Source of the DNA: PNNG01 sp964577055
GTDB lineage: Bacteria > Bacteroidota > Bacteroidia > UBA7662
Reading direction: 5' to 3'
Assembly: GCA_964577055.1 (NCBI GenBank)
Contig: CAZNWC010000012.1
Location: forward strand, 1-64,000
DNA: 64,000 bases
Shown here: positions 1 through 8,950 of the stretch, piece after piece
How the letters are laid out: the number at the start of each line of letters is the position of its first letter
Numbering within the stretch: position 1 is the first letter of the stretch
Translations under genes and position numbers: made by a program
Notes under the pieces: model-generated
Told to the model about the DNA's origin: nothing
Seen by the model: only the letters and a program-made list of their open reading frames with translations
Databases searched by the model: none

Positions 1-65
1 CGGAATCCACCCTTGGTTGCTTTTCCTACGGCAGTGCGGTAGCCTGCCACAATGTATGCGTTCAT
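1..65 (-). CDS. fadA: Acetyl-CoA acyltransferase (thiolase), N-terminal fragment
   Basis: Only the first 21 codons lie in the window; the gene runs off the left edge. The reverse strand from 65 reads MNAYIVAGYRTAVGKATKGG, a typical thiolase N-terminus (the usual pattern is an AYIV..RTPVGK start). Thiolases perform the last step of beta-oxidation, splitting 3-ketoacyl-CoA with CoA. The start codon lies 5 bases beyond the stop of the FadB-type gene at 71-2473, so the two are almost certainly co-transcribed and supply the complete multifunctional fatty-acid oxidation complex. Identification rests on a short stretch plus operon context. The active-site residues are outside the window. Confidence 0.85.
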   Translation of the reverse strand, partial: MNAYIVAGYRTAVGKATKGGF

Positions 66-70
66 ATTGG

Positions 71-2473
71 TTAGTTTCGGAGTGGACGGCCAGATTTCAA
101 TACAGATTGGATGCGCTCCAGGGTTTTTTTCTCACCCAAAAGTGAAAGGAAGGCTTCGCGCTCGAGGTCGAGCAAATATTGCTCAGATACTTCTTGCGGA
201 TAAGACAGATCGCCGCCACATATGGCATAAGCCAGCTTTTCGGCAATTTTTTTATCGTGGTCGCTGATGTATTTGGCCATGTGCATGCCATTGATGCCGG
301 CCAGAAAGAGTGCCATGCCCCCACGGCCTTGCACTTTCACATTGTTGCGCGGCTGAGGTTGTACATAGCCGGCTTCGGCCAGTTCCAGCGCCAGGCGCTT
401 GGCATCGGCGAGGTGCAAGCGTTCGTTCACCGAAATGCGGTCGCCCCGCCGCAAGTAGCCCAAATCGAAGGCTTCGTAGGCAGAGGTTGCCACTTTTGCA
501 GTTGCAATATTCATAAATGCGTGTTGCAGTGGATTGTACTCTACATCGCCTTTTTGCACACTGTCGGCTACACGCAGTGCCATTTCCTTGGTGCCACCAC
601 CAGCTGGAATCACACCCACACCTACTTCCACCAAACCAATGTAGGTTTCGGCTGCTGCCTGAACGGCATCGGCATGTAAGGTGAGTTCGCAACCACCGCC
701 TAGGGTGAGTCCCTTGGGAGCCACCACCACCGGAATGCTCGAATACCTGGCGCGCATGGTAAACTTCTGGAAGGCTCGGATGGCAAAATCCAACTCGTCG
801 TATTCTTGCTCAACGGCCAACATGAACACCATGCCCAAGTTAGCGCCTGCCGAGAAGATTGCCGAATCGTTGGCCACCACAAGTGCGCGATAATCTTTTT
901 CAGCCAAATCAACGGCTTTGTGGAAACCGGCAATGACTTCGCTACCTATGCTGTTCATTTTGGTGTGGAACTCAAGGTTGAGTACACCATCGCCCATATC
1001 GATGACCGAAGTTCCGCTGTTTTTCCATACGGTTTTCTGACCACGGAGTACATCCAGGGCCACTAGATGCTGGCTGCCCGGAATGGGTTCGTAGGTGCCG
1101 GTGGAGGGACTGTAATACAGCTTTTGTCCGTTTTCAATCTTGTAGAAATGCGTATGCCCGGCTTCCAACATTTGGCCAATCCATGGTGCCGGGGTTTGTC
1201 CATACATGGTCATGAGGTTGGCCATGTCGCGCACACCAACCGCGTCCCAGGTAGCGAAAGGACCGAGTTCCCAGCCAAAGCCTGCCATCATGGCGTCGTC
1301 AATTTGGTAAAGGTGGTCGGCTATTTCGGGCATGCGGTACGATACATACTTAAAAAGGTAGATGAAGTTCAAGCGGATGAATTCACCAGCCTTGTCGGGC
1401 ATCTGCACCAGCATTTTTAAACGTTTGCGCAGGTTGTCTTCGGCTTTAATGGGATCGAGCAACGGGAATTTTACTTTTTCCTGCGTCCCATACTCGAGTG
1501 TTTGCAAGTTCAGCGATAGGATTTCTTTTTTTCCTTCTGCCGATTTCGACTTTTTGTAGAAGCCTTGGCCGGTTTTGTCGCCCAGCCAGTTGTTTTCTAC
1601 CATTTTGGTGAGGAAGGAGGGGAGGGCAAAAAGCTCGCGGGCTTCGTCGTTTGGACAATTATCTGCTACCCCTTGCGCTACTTTGACGAGCGTATCGATG
1701 CCGACAACGTCACAAGTACGGAAAGTGGCTGATTTTGGTCGGCCAATGAGCGGACCCGACAATTTGTCGATGGCTTCAACGCTCAAGCCAAGTTTTTCCA
1801 TGCTGTTAAACAAGGCCATGATGCCGAAGACACCTACCCGGTTGGCGATAAATGCAGGAGTATCTTTGGCTAATACGGTGGTTTTGCCCAAAAACTTACT
1901 GCCATACTGCATCAAAAAGTCGGTTACTTCCGTTTTTGTTTCGGGAGTGGGAATGATTTCGAGAAGTTTTAAGTAGCGCGGTGGATTGAAAAAGTGGGTG
2001 CCACAAAAGTGTTGGCGGAAGTCATCACTCCGGCCAACTGCCATCATGTGAATGGGTATGCCAGATGTGTTAGAAGTGATGAGGGTGCCTGGCGTACGGT
2101 ACTTTTCTACTTGTTCAAATACCTGTTGCTTGATTTTGAGGTTTTCTACCACTACTTCCATTACCCAATCGGACTGAGCGATGCGGTGCATATCGTCCTC
2201 AAAGTTTCCGGTTTGAATGCGTGTGGCGAATGATTGGTGGTAAAGCGGGGCAGGGTTCGACTTGATGGCTGCTTGCAGGGCATCTTTCACAATGCGATTG
2301 CGTACTTTTTTGTTGTCGAGGCCCAAGCCAGCCGCTTTTTCAGCATCGTTGGGCTCGCGCGGCACAATGTCGAGGAGCAATACCTGTACGCCAATGTTGG
2401 CAAAGTGACAGGCAATGCGCGACCCCATGATGCCCGAACCCAGGATGGTTACCTGCTTAATGATTCGTTTCAT
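71..2473 (-). CDS. fadB: 3-hydroxyacyl-CoA dehydrogenase / enoyl-CoA hydratase, FadN/FadB type
   Basis: An 800-residue bifunctional beta-oxidation enzyme that hydrates trans-2-enoyl-CoA and oxidises the 3-hydroxyacyl-CoA with NAD. The N-terminus has the NAD-binding Rossmann motif (LGSGIMGSRIACHFA, about residues 10-25). The hydroxyacyl-CoA dehydrogenase domains fill roughly the first 400 residues. A crotonase fold follows (about 490-690) with oxyanion-hole signatures SAGANLG and LGGGCEL. The order dehydrogenase-then-hydratase is that of Bacillus FadN, the reverse of E. coli FadB. The start is 16 bases inside the 3' end of marR, and fadA follows after 5 bases, so this is the middle gene of a three-gene operon. 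It is cytoplasmic. Confidence 0.93.
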   Translation of the reverse strand: MKRIIKQVTILGSGIMGSRIACHFANIGVQVLLLDIVPREPNDAEKAAGLGLDNKKVRNRIVKDALQAAIKSNPAPLYHQSFATRIQTGNFEDDMHRIAQSDWVMEVVVENLKIKQQVFEQVEKYRTPGTLITSNTSGIPIHMMAVGRSDDFRQHFCGTHFFNPPRYLKLLEIIPTPETKTEVTDFLMQYGSKFLGKTTVLAKDTPAFIANRVGVFGIMALFNSMEKLGLSVEAIDKLSGPLIGRPKSATFRTCDVVGIDTLVKVAQGVADNCPNDEARELFALPSFLTKMVENNWLGDKTGQGFYKKSKSAEGKKEILSLNLQTLEYGTQEKVKFPLLDPIKAEDNLRKRLKMLVQMPDKAGEFIRLNFIYLFKYVSYRMPEIADHLYQIDDAMMAGFGWELGPFATWDAVGVRDMANLMTMYGQTPAPWIGQMLEAGHTHFYKIENGQKLYYSPSTGTYEPIPGSQHLVALDVLRGQKTVWKNSGTSVIDMGDGVLNLEFHTKMNSIGSEVIAGFHKAVDLAEKDYRALVVANDSAIFSAGANLGMVFMLAVEQEYDELDFAIRAFQKFTMRARYSSIPVVVAPKGLTLGGGCELTLHADAVQAAAETYIGLVEVGVGVIPAGGGTKEMALRVADSVQKGDVEYNPLQHAFMNIATAKVATSAYEAFDLGYLRRGDRISVNERLHLADAKRLALELAEAGYVQPQPRNNVKVQGRGGMALFLAGINGMHMAKYISDHDKKIAEKLAYAICGGDLSYPQEVSEQYLLDLEREAFLSLLGEKKTLERIQSVLKSGRPLRN

Positions 2474-2933
2474 GATGTATGGTTTGATTTTTTTGGTCGA
2501 AAATGTGGTTCTCTGAAATGAGGGTGTTCACGGTATCCATTACCCTGTAAAAGGCTTTTAAATCTGGAGCAGACACGTTGTCCTGTACTTTGCGATTGAA
2601 TTGCCGCACTTTGTCTTTGGCTACTTCGCGAGCTTCTTTGCCCAAATCGGTCAAGAAAATTTTTACTGCACGTCGGTCATTGGCGTTGTACCGGCGGCGT
2701 TCTATCCAGCCACGGCCCTCTATATTGTTAAGGATACGTGTCATGCTTGATGCTTCCATACCGAGTAGGGGTGCCAATTGGGTTACTTGGGTTCCCTCGT
2801 CATCGATATGCAGAAGTACGAAAGCTGCCGATACGCTCAAGTCGTATTGTTCAGCTTCGGTATTGTACATCCGTGCGATGTTTAGCCAAGTCAGCTTGGT
2901 CTCAAAACAGATGGTTCTTTTTTTCTGTGCCAT
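2457..2933 (-). CDS. MarR-family transcriptional regulator of the fatty-acid oxidation operon
   Basis: A 158-residue winged-helix protein of normal MarR length. The DNA-binding region includes TQLAPLLGMEASSMTRILNN (recognition helix) followed by the wing GRGWIERRRYNANDRRAVKIFLTD, the classic MarR wing with conserved D-R. The reading frame stays open to 3029, but the ATG at 2933 is preferred. The upstream extension would translate through a hairpin terminator and a repeat, and MAQKKRT leads directly into the dimerisation helix. It overlaps fadB by 17 bases, so repressor and enzymes share one transcript. Two palindromes just upstream (2937-2950 and 2961-2975) are candidates for its own operator. 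The natural ligand, plausibly an acyl-CoA or fatty acid, is inferred only from the operon. Confidence 0.9.
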   Translation of the reverse strand: MAQKKRTICFETKLTWLNIARMYNTEAEQYDLSVSAAFVLLHIDDEGTQVTQLAPLLGMEASSMTRILNNIEGRGWIERRRYNANDRRAVKIFLTDLGKEAREVAKDKVRQFNRKVQDNVSAPDLKAFYRVMDTVNTLISENHIFDQKNQTIHHETNH

Positions 2934-2936
2934 AGG

Positions 2937-2975
2937 ATTGTGGTCACAATATAATATGCCTGCATACAATATGCA
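2937..2975 (-). promoter_or_regulatory. Candidate MarR operators upstream of the fad operon
   Basis: Two palindromes sit within 45 bases of the marR start. ATTGTGGTCACAAT (2937-2950) has six-base arms around GT. TGCATACAATATGCA (2961-2975) has six-base arms around CAA. MarR proteins bind imperfect palindromes of about this size near their own promoters, so autoregulation is the natural reading. This is inference from position and symmetry only. Confidence 0.5.
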
Positions 2976-2985
2976 AGAATATGAA

Positions 2986-3015
2986 AATAAAAAAGGCAGT
3001 CCCGAAGAACTGCCC
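2986..3015 (-). terminator. Rho-independent terminator without an upstream gene
   Basis: Read on the minus strand, GGCAGT (3014-3009) pairs with ACTGCC (3000-2995) around an eight-base loop, followed by a run of six T. It points into the marR promoter. No minus-strand gene exists between here and the lipoprotein gene, so it ends nothing visible and may be a remnant, or may block transcription coming from the right. Confidence 0.6.
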
Positions 3016-3020
3016 GAAGA

Positions 3021-3046
3021 TGGATCCATGTTTCACTCCAAATCCA
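3021..3046. repeat. Direct repeat, left copy, flanking the lipoprotein gene
   Basis: TGGATCCATGTTTCACTCCA followed by AATCCA. It matches 3898-3924 except for one extra A in the right copy. The similarity resumes weakly beyond (CACCTAAATCAAA here, CACCCAAATCAAA in the right copy). The two copies bracket the single gene at 3180-3854. Confidence 0.85.
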
Positions 3047-3179
3047 CCTAAATCAAAGTTAGCTAAAATCTTTCTTTTGTGAATTGCGCATGTTGTTTCA
3101 TTTTCTACGCATTATAACATTTTAATTTGGTGGATTTAGCAGTGATTCTTAATTTCGGTGAACATCCAATCCAAAAGCC

Positions 3180-3854
3180 ATGCAACCCATTCAAAACAAG
3201 TGGATTAAGTCGGCACAATTGTTTGTCGCGCACCACGCAGCATTCTTACTAATGATCATGTTCACATCATGGGGTCTCGCCGCCTGCCATAAAGAAAGGC
3301 CTGAAGTAGTTCACATCAAGGGCCGAATCGTCACCAAAGGAACCAGAGATCCTATTTTGATGGGCGGAATAAAGTTTGGTATTTATGAAGCACAACCAAG
3401 CACAGGTTTTCTGACCCAGCAAGAACACCTTTTGATTGACAGTTTTGAAACCGATGCCAATGGCATGTTCGAACACTCTTTTGTTAGTCCGGAATTTTTA
3501 GAGAATTGGTCTGTTCGGCAAATCAGTGTTGTTCCTGGTTATTCACGTAATCCATACAGTTATCAACTAGTTGGTAATTTGAAAAACTTTGAAAAAGTAG
3601 AGCAATACAAAAGGATTGTATTCGAATTTACTATTGATAATAGGCACGGATCACTCTATGATGAATTCACATTTATCGTTCCTGGAAGCCAGTTATCAAC
3701 ATACGTTGGAAATGAAATGGCATCGGCTCATTATAACGCATTAGCATACTATCCATATAGAATGCTAATTGCAGATCATCAGAAAGATACGCAATACAAC
3801 ATAGATATAATGTTTGAAACGCTCGACACAGCGAGATATACATTCGTGCCTTAG
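3180..3854 (+). CDS. Predicted lipoprotein of unknown function, possibly acquired
   Basis: A 224-residue product not assignable to a family. A hydrophobic segment is followed by the lipobox LAAC with Cys36, so the mature protein is probably a membrane-anchored lipoprotein. The first mature stretch (VVHIKGRIVTKGTRDPILMGGIKFGIYEA) and the alternating hydrophobic pattern suggest a carboxypeptidase-regulatory-like or transthyretin-like beta-sandwich, such as those leading many Bacteroidota surface proteins; this is a guess from sequence texture. The gene is visibly more AT-rich than its neighbours and lies alone between two near-identical 26/27-base direct repeats. Together with the orphan terminator to its left, this suggests it was inserted or the locus was rearranged. 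No operon partner. Confidence 0.7.
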   Translation: MQPIQNKWIKSAQLFVAHHAAFLLMIMFTSWGLAACHKERPEVVHIKGRIVTKGTRDPILMGGIKFGIYEAQPSTGFLTQQEHLLIDSFETDANGMFEHSFVSPEFLENWSVRQISVVPGYSRNPYSYQLVGNLKNFEKVEQYKRIVFEFTIDNRHGSLYDEFTFIVPGSQLSTYVGNEMASAHYNALAYYPYRMLIADHQKDTQYNIDIMFETLDTARYTFVP

Positions 3855-3897
3855 TATTCAAATTCAACCTTTTTGGCGGAAAAGGTGACCACATACA

Positions 3898-3924
3898 TGG
3901 ATCCATGTTTCACTCCAAAATCCA
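3898..3924. repeat. Direct repeat, right copy, flanking the lipoprotein gene
   Basis: The counterpart of 3021-3046 with a single A insertion. It ends six bases before the ATG of the following T9SS gene, so it lies in that gene's leader. Its 20-base core TGGATCCATGTTTCACTCCA is identical in both copies. Confidence 0.85.
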
Positions 3925-3930
3925 TTGTTT

Positions 3931-6900
3931 ATGTTCACCCAAATCAAACAACTTGCCCTGGCAGGCAGCATGGTGCTGCTTGCGGGCTGGGAATCAAGCG
4001 CCCAACAACAGCTTGCCCAGCAACATACCAACCGGTACAGTTTGCTTCAACCATTTGTCAGCGAAGGGGTATTGGTCGATCGAAGTCCCGTCAGTTTGCT
4101 GCGAAGCACACGTGGGCTTGATCCCGATAAATATTCCTACGCCCGACAGGATACTGCTACCTTCTCCGATTTTGTAAGTTACTACCGACTTTGGCAAGGC
4201 GCCAGTTATCAAACAAGTCGTTTCCCCTTGGCGGCAGACACACTGCTTGATGTAGCGCGATTGCAATCTTTTGGTGGCAGTGTGTCGCCCAACTGGCAGC
4301 AACGGCAGGTACAAGCAGAAGTGGTACTGGCAGGCATGCGCTTCAATTACCGGGAGATTGCCGAAGATGCCCTCGATAGCATGTATGTGTATTACGACCA
4401 AGTGGTAGATAAATACAGATTGGGCCTTGGGACGCTCACCTATCAGGACACCGTATTTACCAATCCCAACAACATGGCGCATTACAGCATTCAAACCATT
4501 ACACGACCCTTCAACAATGCAGTCACCCTACAACGATGGTCTGTTGTTCGGTCCTTTTTTATGTTGGCTGCTCACACCCAAACAGCCATTGTCGATGCTG
4601 GTCAAGCCGTGCGGTTTGCCTTGCCTACGCAGTTGTTTTTTGGAAGCCTAACGGGCTTGCAGTTGCAAATAGATTTGGCCGATGGGTTGGGCTTTCGCCA
4701 AATACAACCTGGACAAGTATTGCAAGCCACTTACACCACACAAGGTCTTAAGTATATTCGTTACCGCTTATTGAATGTCGATAACGGCCAGGTAAATCAA
4801 CAAAACGGCGTAATAGCGCTGCGCGTAGGCCAAACCCGTTTGGGTGCACCAACCCACATCATTCAAAGCAACTTTGCTTCCTGTATTCAATTTGCAGGCG
4901 TTACTCCAGGCGTAGGTGCCGCTTTTGTCCGTACCGCCCCACAAAATCAAGGTCGCATCCTAAAGCCATTCGTATTGGTGGAGGGATTTGAAGGAAGCGA
5001 TTATGTGAAGTGGTTGCCTGCTTATGTAAATGCTTCGGCCAAAGGTTTTGGTGAGCTCAATTGGTACGCTATCAGTTCCGGAGAGTATGGTCCGGGTAAT
5101 GAACACATGGCAGAACTCACGACCTTTTTGGATTCGATCAATCGTGCCGGTTACGATGTTGTTTTTGTTGATTTTATCACTAACCGTGACCGCATAGAGG
5201 CCAATGCCATGGCTTTGGCCAGCATTCTCCTGCAAATCAACCAACACTTAGCTAGCAATGGTTCTGATGCCAACATTGAATTGGTGGGGGCCAGTATGGG
5301 TGGGCTTATTGCGCGGGTAGCTTTGCGTCAAATGGAGCTCAACGGCTGTTGCCACAATGTCAAATTGTTTACCACGTACGCAACCCCCCATTTGGGTGCA
5401 AATATTCCCTTGGCCATCCAACACAGTTTGAAAGATGTGGGCACAAGGAGCAACGCCTTTGGCATGCTCAATGAACAAAAGGAGCGGTATGACCACATCC
5501 TCAGTTCGCCTGCTGCCCGCCAAATGCTGATTTACCATGTAGAATTGGGTGCAGCACAAGACCGAAATCGATTTGTGCAATTGTTACAAGAACAGGGTTT
5601 GCCCCAAGAGCCAAGAAAAAGTGCGGTTACCAATGGAAGTATTGCGGGACTTTTGCAAAAGGTATCAGATGATGTAAACGCTCCTTTCATTCAGCCTGGC
5701 ATGCAGTTGCTGATGGCCAGTGCAGAAATTTGGGTACCCAATAACTTTCCCTTGCCCAATAGCGCCAAATCCTATCGTGCAGTTGGGACCAATGGCATGT
5801 ATTATTTAAGAAGTGAAGGGTTTGTACTTCCCCATTCACCCACCACAGCTTCGAACGCGGTTATCTACAAGGCCGGACAAGACGCTTGGGCCAATTTGGC
5901 AGACATCTCAGGAGCATATATCTCGTATGGCATTGGGATGTTCAAATTAGGGAAAATGGCTTACACCACGCTGGCAGCTGCAGCGGCCAATCCACCCATG
6001 GCACCAGGTATTTTGGCTGCAGGTGCCATGCGGGTCACTATTTTTTCACTTGGGGTTGACCGATCGCTGCAACAACAGTTGCAAGCCAATATTATCGACA
6101 ACCAAAATGGTTTACAAGTGACCGCCAATTTTCCAAGCCTTGGGGTAGATTATTCACCTGGAGATTATCAAAACACCAATTCACATGTGAAAAGGTGGAC
6201 TATTTTGACAGAAAAACAAATACTAAGCAGGTTTGCTTTTGTGGGAACGCATAGCTCTCTGCTTATTACTGGAAATAGTCTTTTTAATCCTGTAGACGTA
6301 AATTTGTTTAAAAATCAGCCTAATAGTTTCAAGCACTTTGAGGTTTTAATCACAAGCGGGGATGATGGTGTAAAGAATTTTCAACACGTTGAGGTTAATT
6401 CATTTGTTTCATACGTAATTAGGTCAAATCAACTTGCTTCTATCAGTACAGGGCAATTTGCACCCGTCGTTAATTCTGCCCTAAACATAAGCAGACCTAA
6501 TTTTGTTGGGTTTCTACCCTGGCTCATGAACGCCGACGTCGAAGTAGCGCCTTGGACCGTTCAAAGTGGTGGGGTATTGGGCATCAACCGGAACGCAGCT
6601 GTCAACATTTCCTACTTACAAAACTTGCCGCCTTCTTTGCCTGCGCCCAATTTCCACTTTATCACGAAAACGTCAACTTTTGATTGTGATTCGGTGCCCG
6701 TGCTGATTCAAGGTGGGGGTCGTATGGAATTGGGCGAAGTTTTGCCGGGCAATCATTTATCGGCAGAAGTGTATTTTAGGGATGCCAGTACGTTGACACT
6801 GATGCCTGGTTCATTGTTGCGCATCAACAACCGCAGCAGATTGGTTATCGAACCAGGGGCAACCTTGGTGATACATCCTGGTGCCCAGATAGAATTGGCA

Positions 6901-8949
6901 GGCGACTCCGCAATTTTGGAAATACGAGGGCGTGTCATCATGCAGCCCAATGCCGTATTTACATTTTCAGGCGCTGGCTTTGTACGTGTAAATCAATCGG
7001 GATGGAACAGCCAGGTTGGTTGGTTGTATATGGGTAACAACAGCATTTATTTCACAGGAAGTGGACGAAACGATAAAGTGTTGGAAGTGCAAGGGGAGTG
7101 GTTGGTGCCCTCTACCCAGGTTCCTTTCCGCATGGCGCAAGGTCAAGTGTGGCTACACCCGCAATCGCGCCTGAACTTGCATGGGCTGGTAAATGTACAA
7201 CACGTTCAATTTACAGGCAATGCTGTCAACCGGCACCGCGGGCTTGTGGTTCATGGGCAAGATTCGGTAGTTGTTCGCAATGCAGAATTCCTGAACGGAG
7301 AAAATGGCATTACATCATTTTCGTTGACTTATGGAAATCCCTTGGTATTGGATGGTGTCGGCTTTTTCAATAATCAGCATGGTCTCGAAACGCATGGCAA
7401 ATCTGTCAATTTAATTTCATGTCGGGGATCGAACAACCATACGTTCTGGAGAGGATACGATATTGAGGGATTGAGTCGTGTGAATTCATGCTGGGTAACG
7501 CAAAACACGCATGGACTCGATGTAATGGGTCAAAATGGTGCGCGTCTTGACATCACGAATAGCACCATCGACAGCAACGTACGAGCTGTTTTTTCTTTCG
7601 GTGATTTGAAATTAAGGGCTTTCTGCTCATCCTTCAGCAACAACCAAGAAGGAATTTATGCCGGAAATACCCAAGTGTTGTTGGGTGGCAGAGCTAACAA
7701 CAAATTCAGAAACAATCACATCGCCATTTACTTGGAAGAAGTTGATAATTTGTATTTGTACGACGGATTCAATGACTTTTTCGGCAGTAATTGGTACGTT
7801 ACTGGTAGGTTCACGGGCATTGCACACAACCATTTGCAGCAATTACCCATGGTGCAGGGTTATTTCCTGAATATCAAAAACAACCGCATGCCCTTGCAAA
7901 ACCAGTTGATTCCAATCGATTTGGAAGATGGAGATGGCAATCCGGTTTTGTCCAATCAATGGACTTTTTTAAGTAGTCTGCCAGCGAACTGTATTCGTCA
8001 GGCGAATGCTGATTATGACCATTATGTTTTGAGTACTTCTTCCATCACCAGAACGATTGTGGTAGATGGTCAAACCTTGACTTTACCGCTAGCGTTGCTG
8101 AACGCGTTGCAGCTTGTTTCTCGAGACACCATTGTTGTCAATCCTTCTGACATGCAAGCGATTCATCAATTCAATCAAATTTTTAGTTACATGCGCAGTT
8201 TGCCCATGGGAACGACTTCTAGTGAAGAATTGAAACTCCTTGATATAGGATTGAGTCGCATGTTTGAAGCAGTGAGCAATGCCTACAGATACCAGCTTTT
8301 GGTGTCAGCCAGGGCTGATGATGAATTCCCGCTGAGTGATGCCATTGCCTGGACCCGCAATGAAATTGAGCATAGACTGTCGGCATTTGCCACTTTGCAA
8401 AATGACACGGCCCTTGCATTGCTGTTGCAGCTAGCACATTTGTATCGTATCGGAGAATTTTACGACAGGGCCATTGAAACCCTACAAGACATTATCAGCT
8501 TTGCTCAGCCAATCAACGACTACTATCAACAGGCAACTTATTGGCTATGTGTTTGTGAAGCAGAGCGAGATTTGATATTGGAAATCATTTCCGCTGAAGC
8601 CTTTGAACAGCGTCGGCAGCCTTGCTTGGCTTTGATGCCTTCTATGCGCATTCCGAAAAGAATGTGGACAGCGCACAATCCAAGTTTAGCTGATATGCAG
8701 TTCAAAATGGATCTTAAGATGTATCCGAACCCAGTAGTGGATATTTTGACCCTTGAACATACCTCTGACGAAGGTAGTAGTCGAGTTGCACTTGCGGATA
8801 TCCAAGGCAAGGTGTTGATGACTTGGAAGTGGGATAACCCTAATCAAGCATTCCACATTCCTGCAGCAGCGCTTTCTCCTGGAATGTATCTGGTACGTGT
8901 TGTAAGCTCGACTGGTAAAGAGATCTCACTCAAGTTTGTAAAACACTAG
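3931..8949 (+). CDS. Secreted lipase-like / beta-helix protein with T9SS sorting domain
   Basis: A 1672-residue secreted protein. The ATG at 3931 is chosen over the TTG at 3925 because it begins a normal signal peptide (MFTQIKQLALAGSMVLLAGW, cleavage near SSAQ). Residues about 350-520 form an alpha/beta hydrolase of lipase/PGAP1-like character: FVLVEGFEG, then the nucleophile elbow GASMGG with Ser455, then ATPHLGA. Residues about 930-1330 are short repeating beta strands rich in N, G and V (right-handed beta-helix type), preceded by a stretch rich in L..PGA/L..G steps. The last 80 residues (MYPNPVVDILTLEH ... SPGMYLVRVVSSTG) are a type A T9SS C-terminal domain directing outer-membrane export and surface attachment or release. 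Lipolytic activity is inferred; the His and Asp of the triad were not assigned. Confidence 0.8.
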   Translation: MFTQIKQLALAGSMVLLAGWESSAQQQLAQQHTNRYSLLQPFVSEGVLVDRSPVSLLRSTRGLDPDKYSYARQDTATFSDFVSYYRLWQGASYQTSRFPLAADTLLDVARLQSFGGSVSPNWQQRQVQAEVVLAGMRFNYREIAEDALDSMYVYYDQVVDKYRLGLGTLTYQDTVFTNPNNMAHYSIQTITRPFNNAVTLQRWSVVRSFFMLAAHTQTAIVDAGQAVRFALPTQLFFGSLTGLQLQIDLADGLGFRQIQPGQVLQATYTTQGLKYIRYRLLNVDNGQVNQQNGVIALRVGQTRLGAPTHIIQSNFASCIQFAGVTPGVGAAFVRTAPQNQGRILKPFVLVEGFEGSDYVKWLPAYVNASAKGFGELNWYAISSGEYGPGNEHMAELTTFLDSINRAGYDVVFVDFITNRDRIEANAMALASILLQINQHLASNGSDANIELVGASMGGLIARVALRQMELNGCCHNVKLFTTYATPHLGANIPLAIQHSLKDVGTRSNAFGMLNEQKERYDHILSSPAARQMLIYHVELGAAQDRNRFVQLLQEQGLPQEPRKSAVTNGSIAGLLQKVSDDVNAPFIQPGMQLLMASAEIWVPNNFPLPNSAKSYRAVGTNGMYYLRSEGFVLPHSPTTASNAVIYKAGQDAWANLADISGAYISYGIGMFKLGKMAYTTLAAAAANPPMAPGILAAGAMRVTIFSLGVDRSLQQQLQANIIDNQNGLQVTANFPSLGVDYSPGDYQNTNSHVKRWTILTEKQILSRFAFVGTHSSLLITGNSLFNPVDVNLFKNQPNSFKHFEVLITSGDDGVKNFQHVEVNSFVSYVIRSNQLASISTGQFAPVVNSALNISRPNFVGFLPWLMNADVEVAPWTVQSGGVLGINRNAAVNISYLQNLPPSLPAPNFHFITKTSTFDCDSVPVLIQGGGRMELGEVLPGNHLSAEVYFRDASTLTLMPGSLLRINNRSRLVIEPGATLVIHPGAQIELAGDSAILEIRGRVIMQPNAVFTFSGAGFVRVNQSGWNSQVGWLYMGNNSIYFTGSGRNDKVLEVQGEWLVPSTQVPFRMAQGQVWLHPQSRLNLHGLVNVQHVQFTGNAVNRHRGLVVHGQDSVVVRNAEFLNGENGITSFSLTYGNPLVLDGVGFFNNQHGLETHGKSVNLISCRGSNNHTFWRGYDIEGLSRVNSCWVTQNTHGLDVMGQNGARLDITNSTIDSNVRAVFSFGDLKLRAFCSSFSNNQEGIYAGNTQVLLGGRANNKFRNNHIAIYLEEVDNLYLYDGFNDFFGSNWYVTGRFTGIAHNHLQQLPMVQGYFLNIKNNRMPLQNQLIPIDLEDGDGNPVLSNQWTFLSSLPANCIRQANADYDHYVLSTSSITRTIVVDGQTLTLPLALLNALQLVSRDTIVVNPSDMQAIHQFNQIFSYMRSLPMGTTSSEELKLLDIGLSRMFEAVSNAYRYQLLVSARADDEFPLSDAIAWTRNEIEHRLSAFATLQNDTALALLLQLAHLYRIGEFYDRAIETLQDIISFAQPINDYYQQATYWLCVCEAERDLILEIISAEAFEQRRQPCLALMPSMRIPKRMWTAHNPSLADMQFKMDLKMYPNPVVDILTLEHTSDEGSSRVALADIQGKVLMTWKWDNPNQAFHIPAAALSPGMYLVRVVSSTGKEISLKFVKH

Positions 8950-8950
8950 G

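Noticed and set aside
2934..3029. A 190-residue MarR form starting at 3029
   Set aside because: The extra 32 codons run through a terminator hairpin, the palindromic operator region and the direct repeat, and are unlike any MarR N-terminus. The ATG at 2933 gives a normal length.
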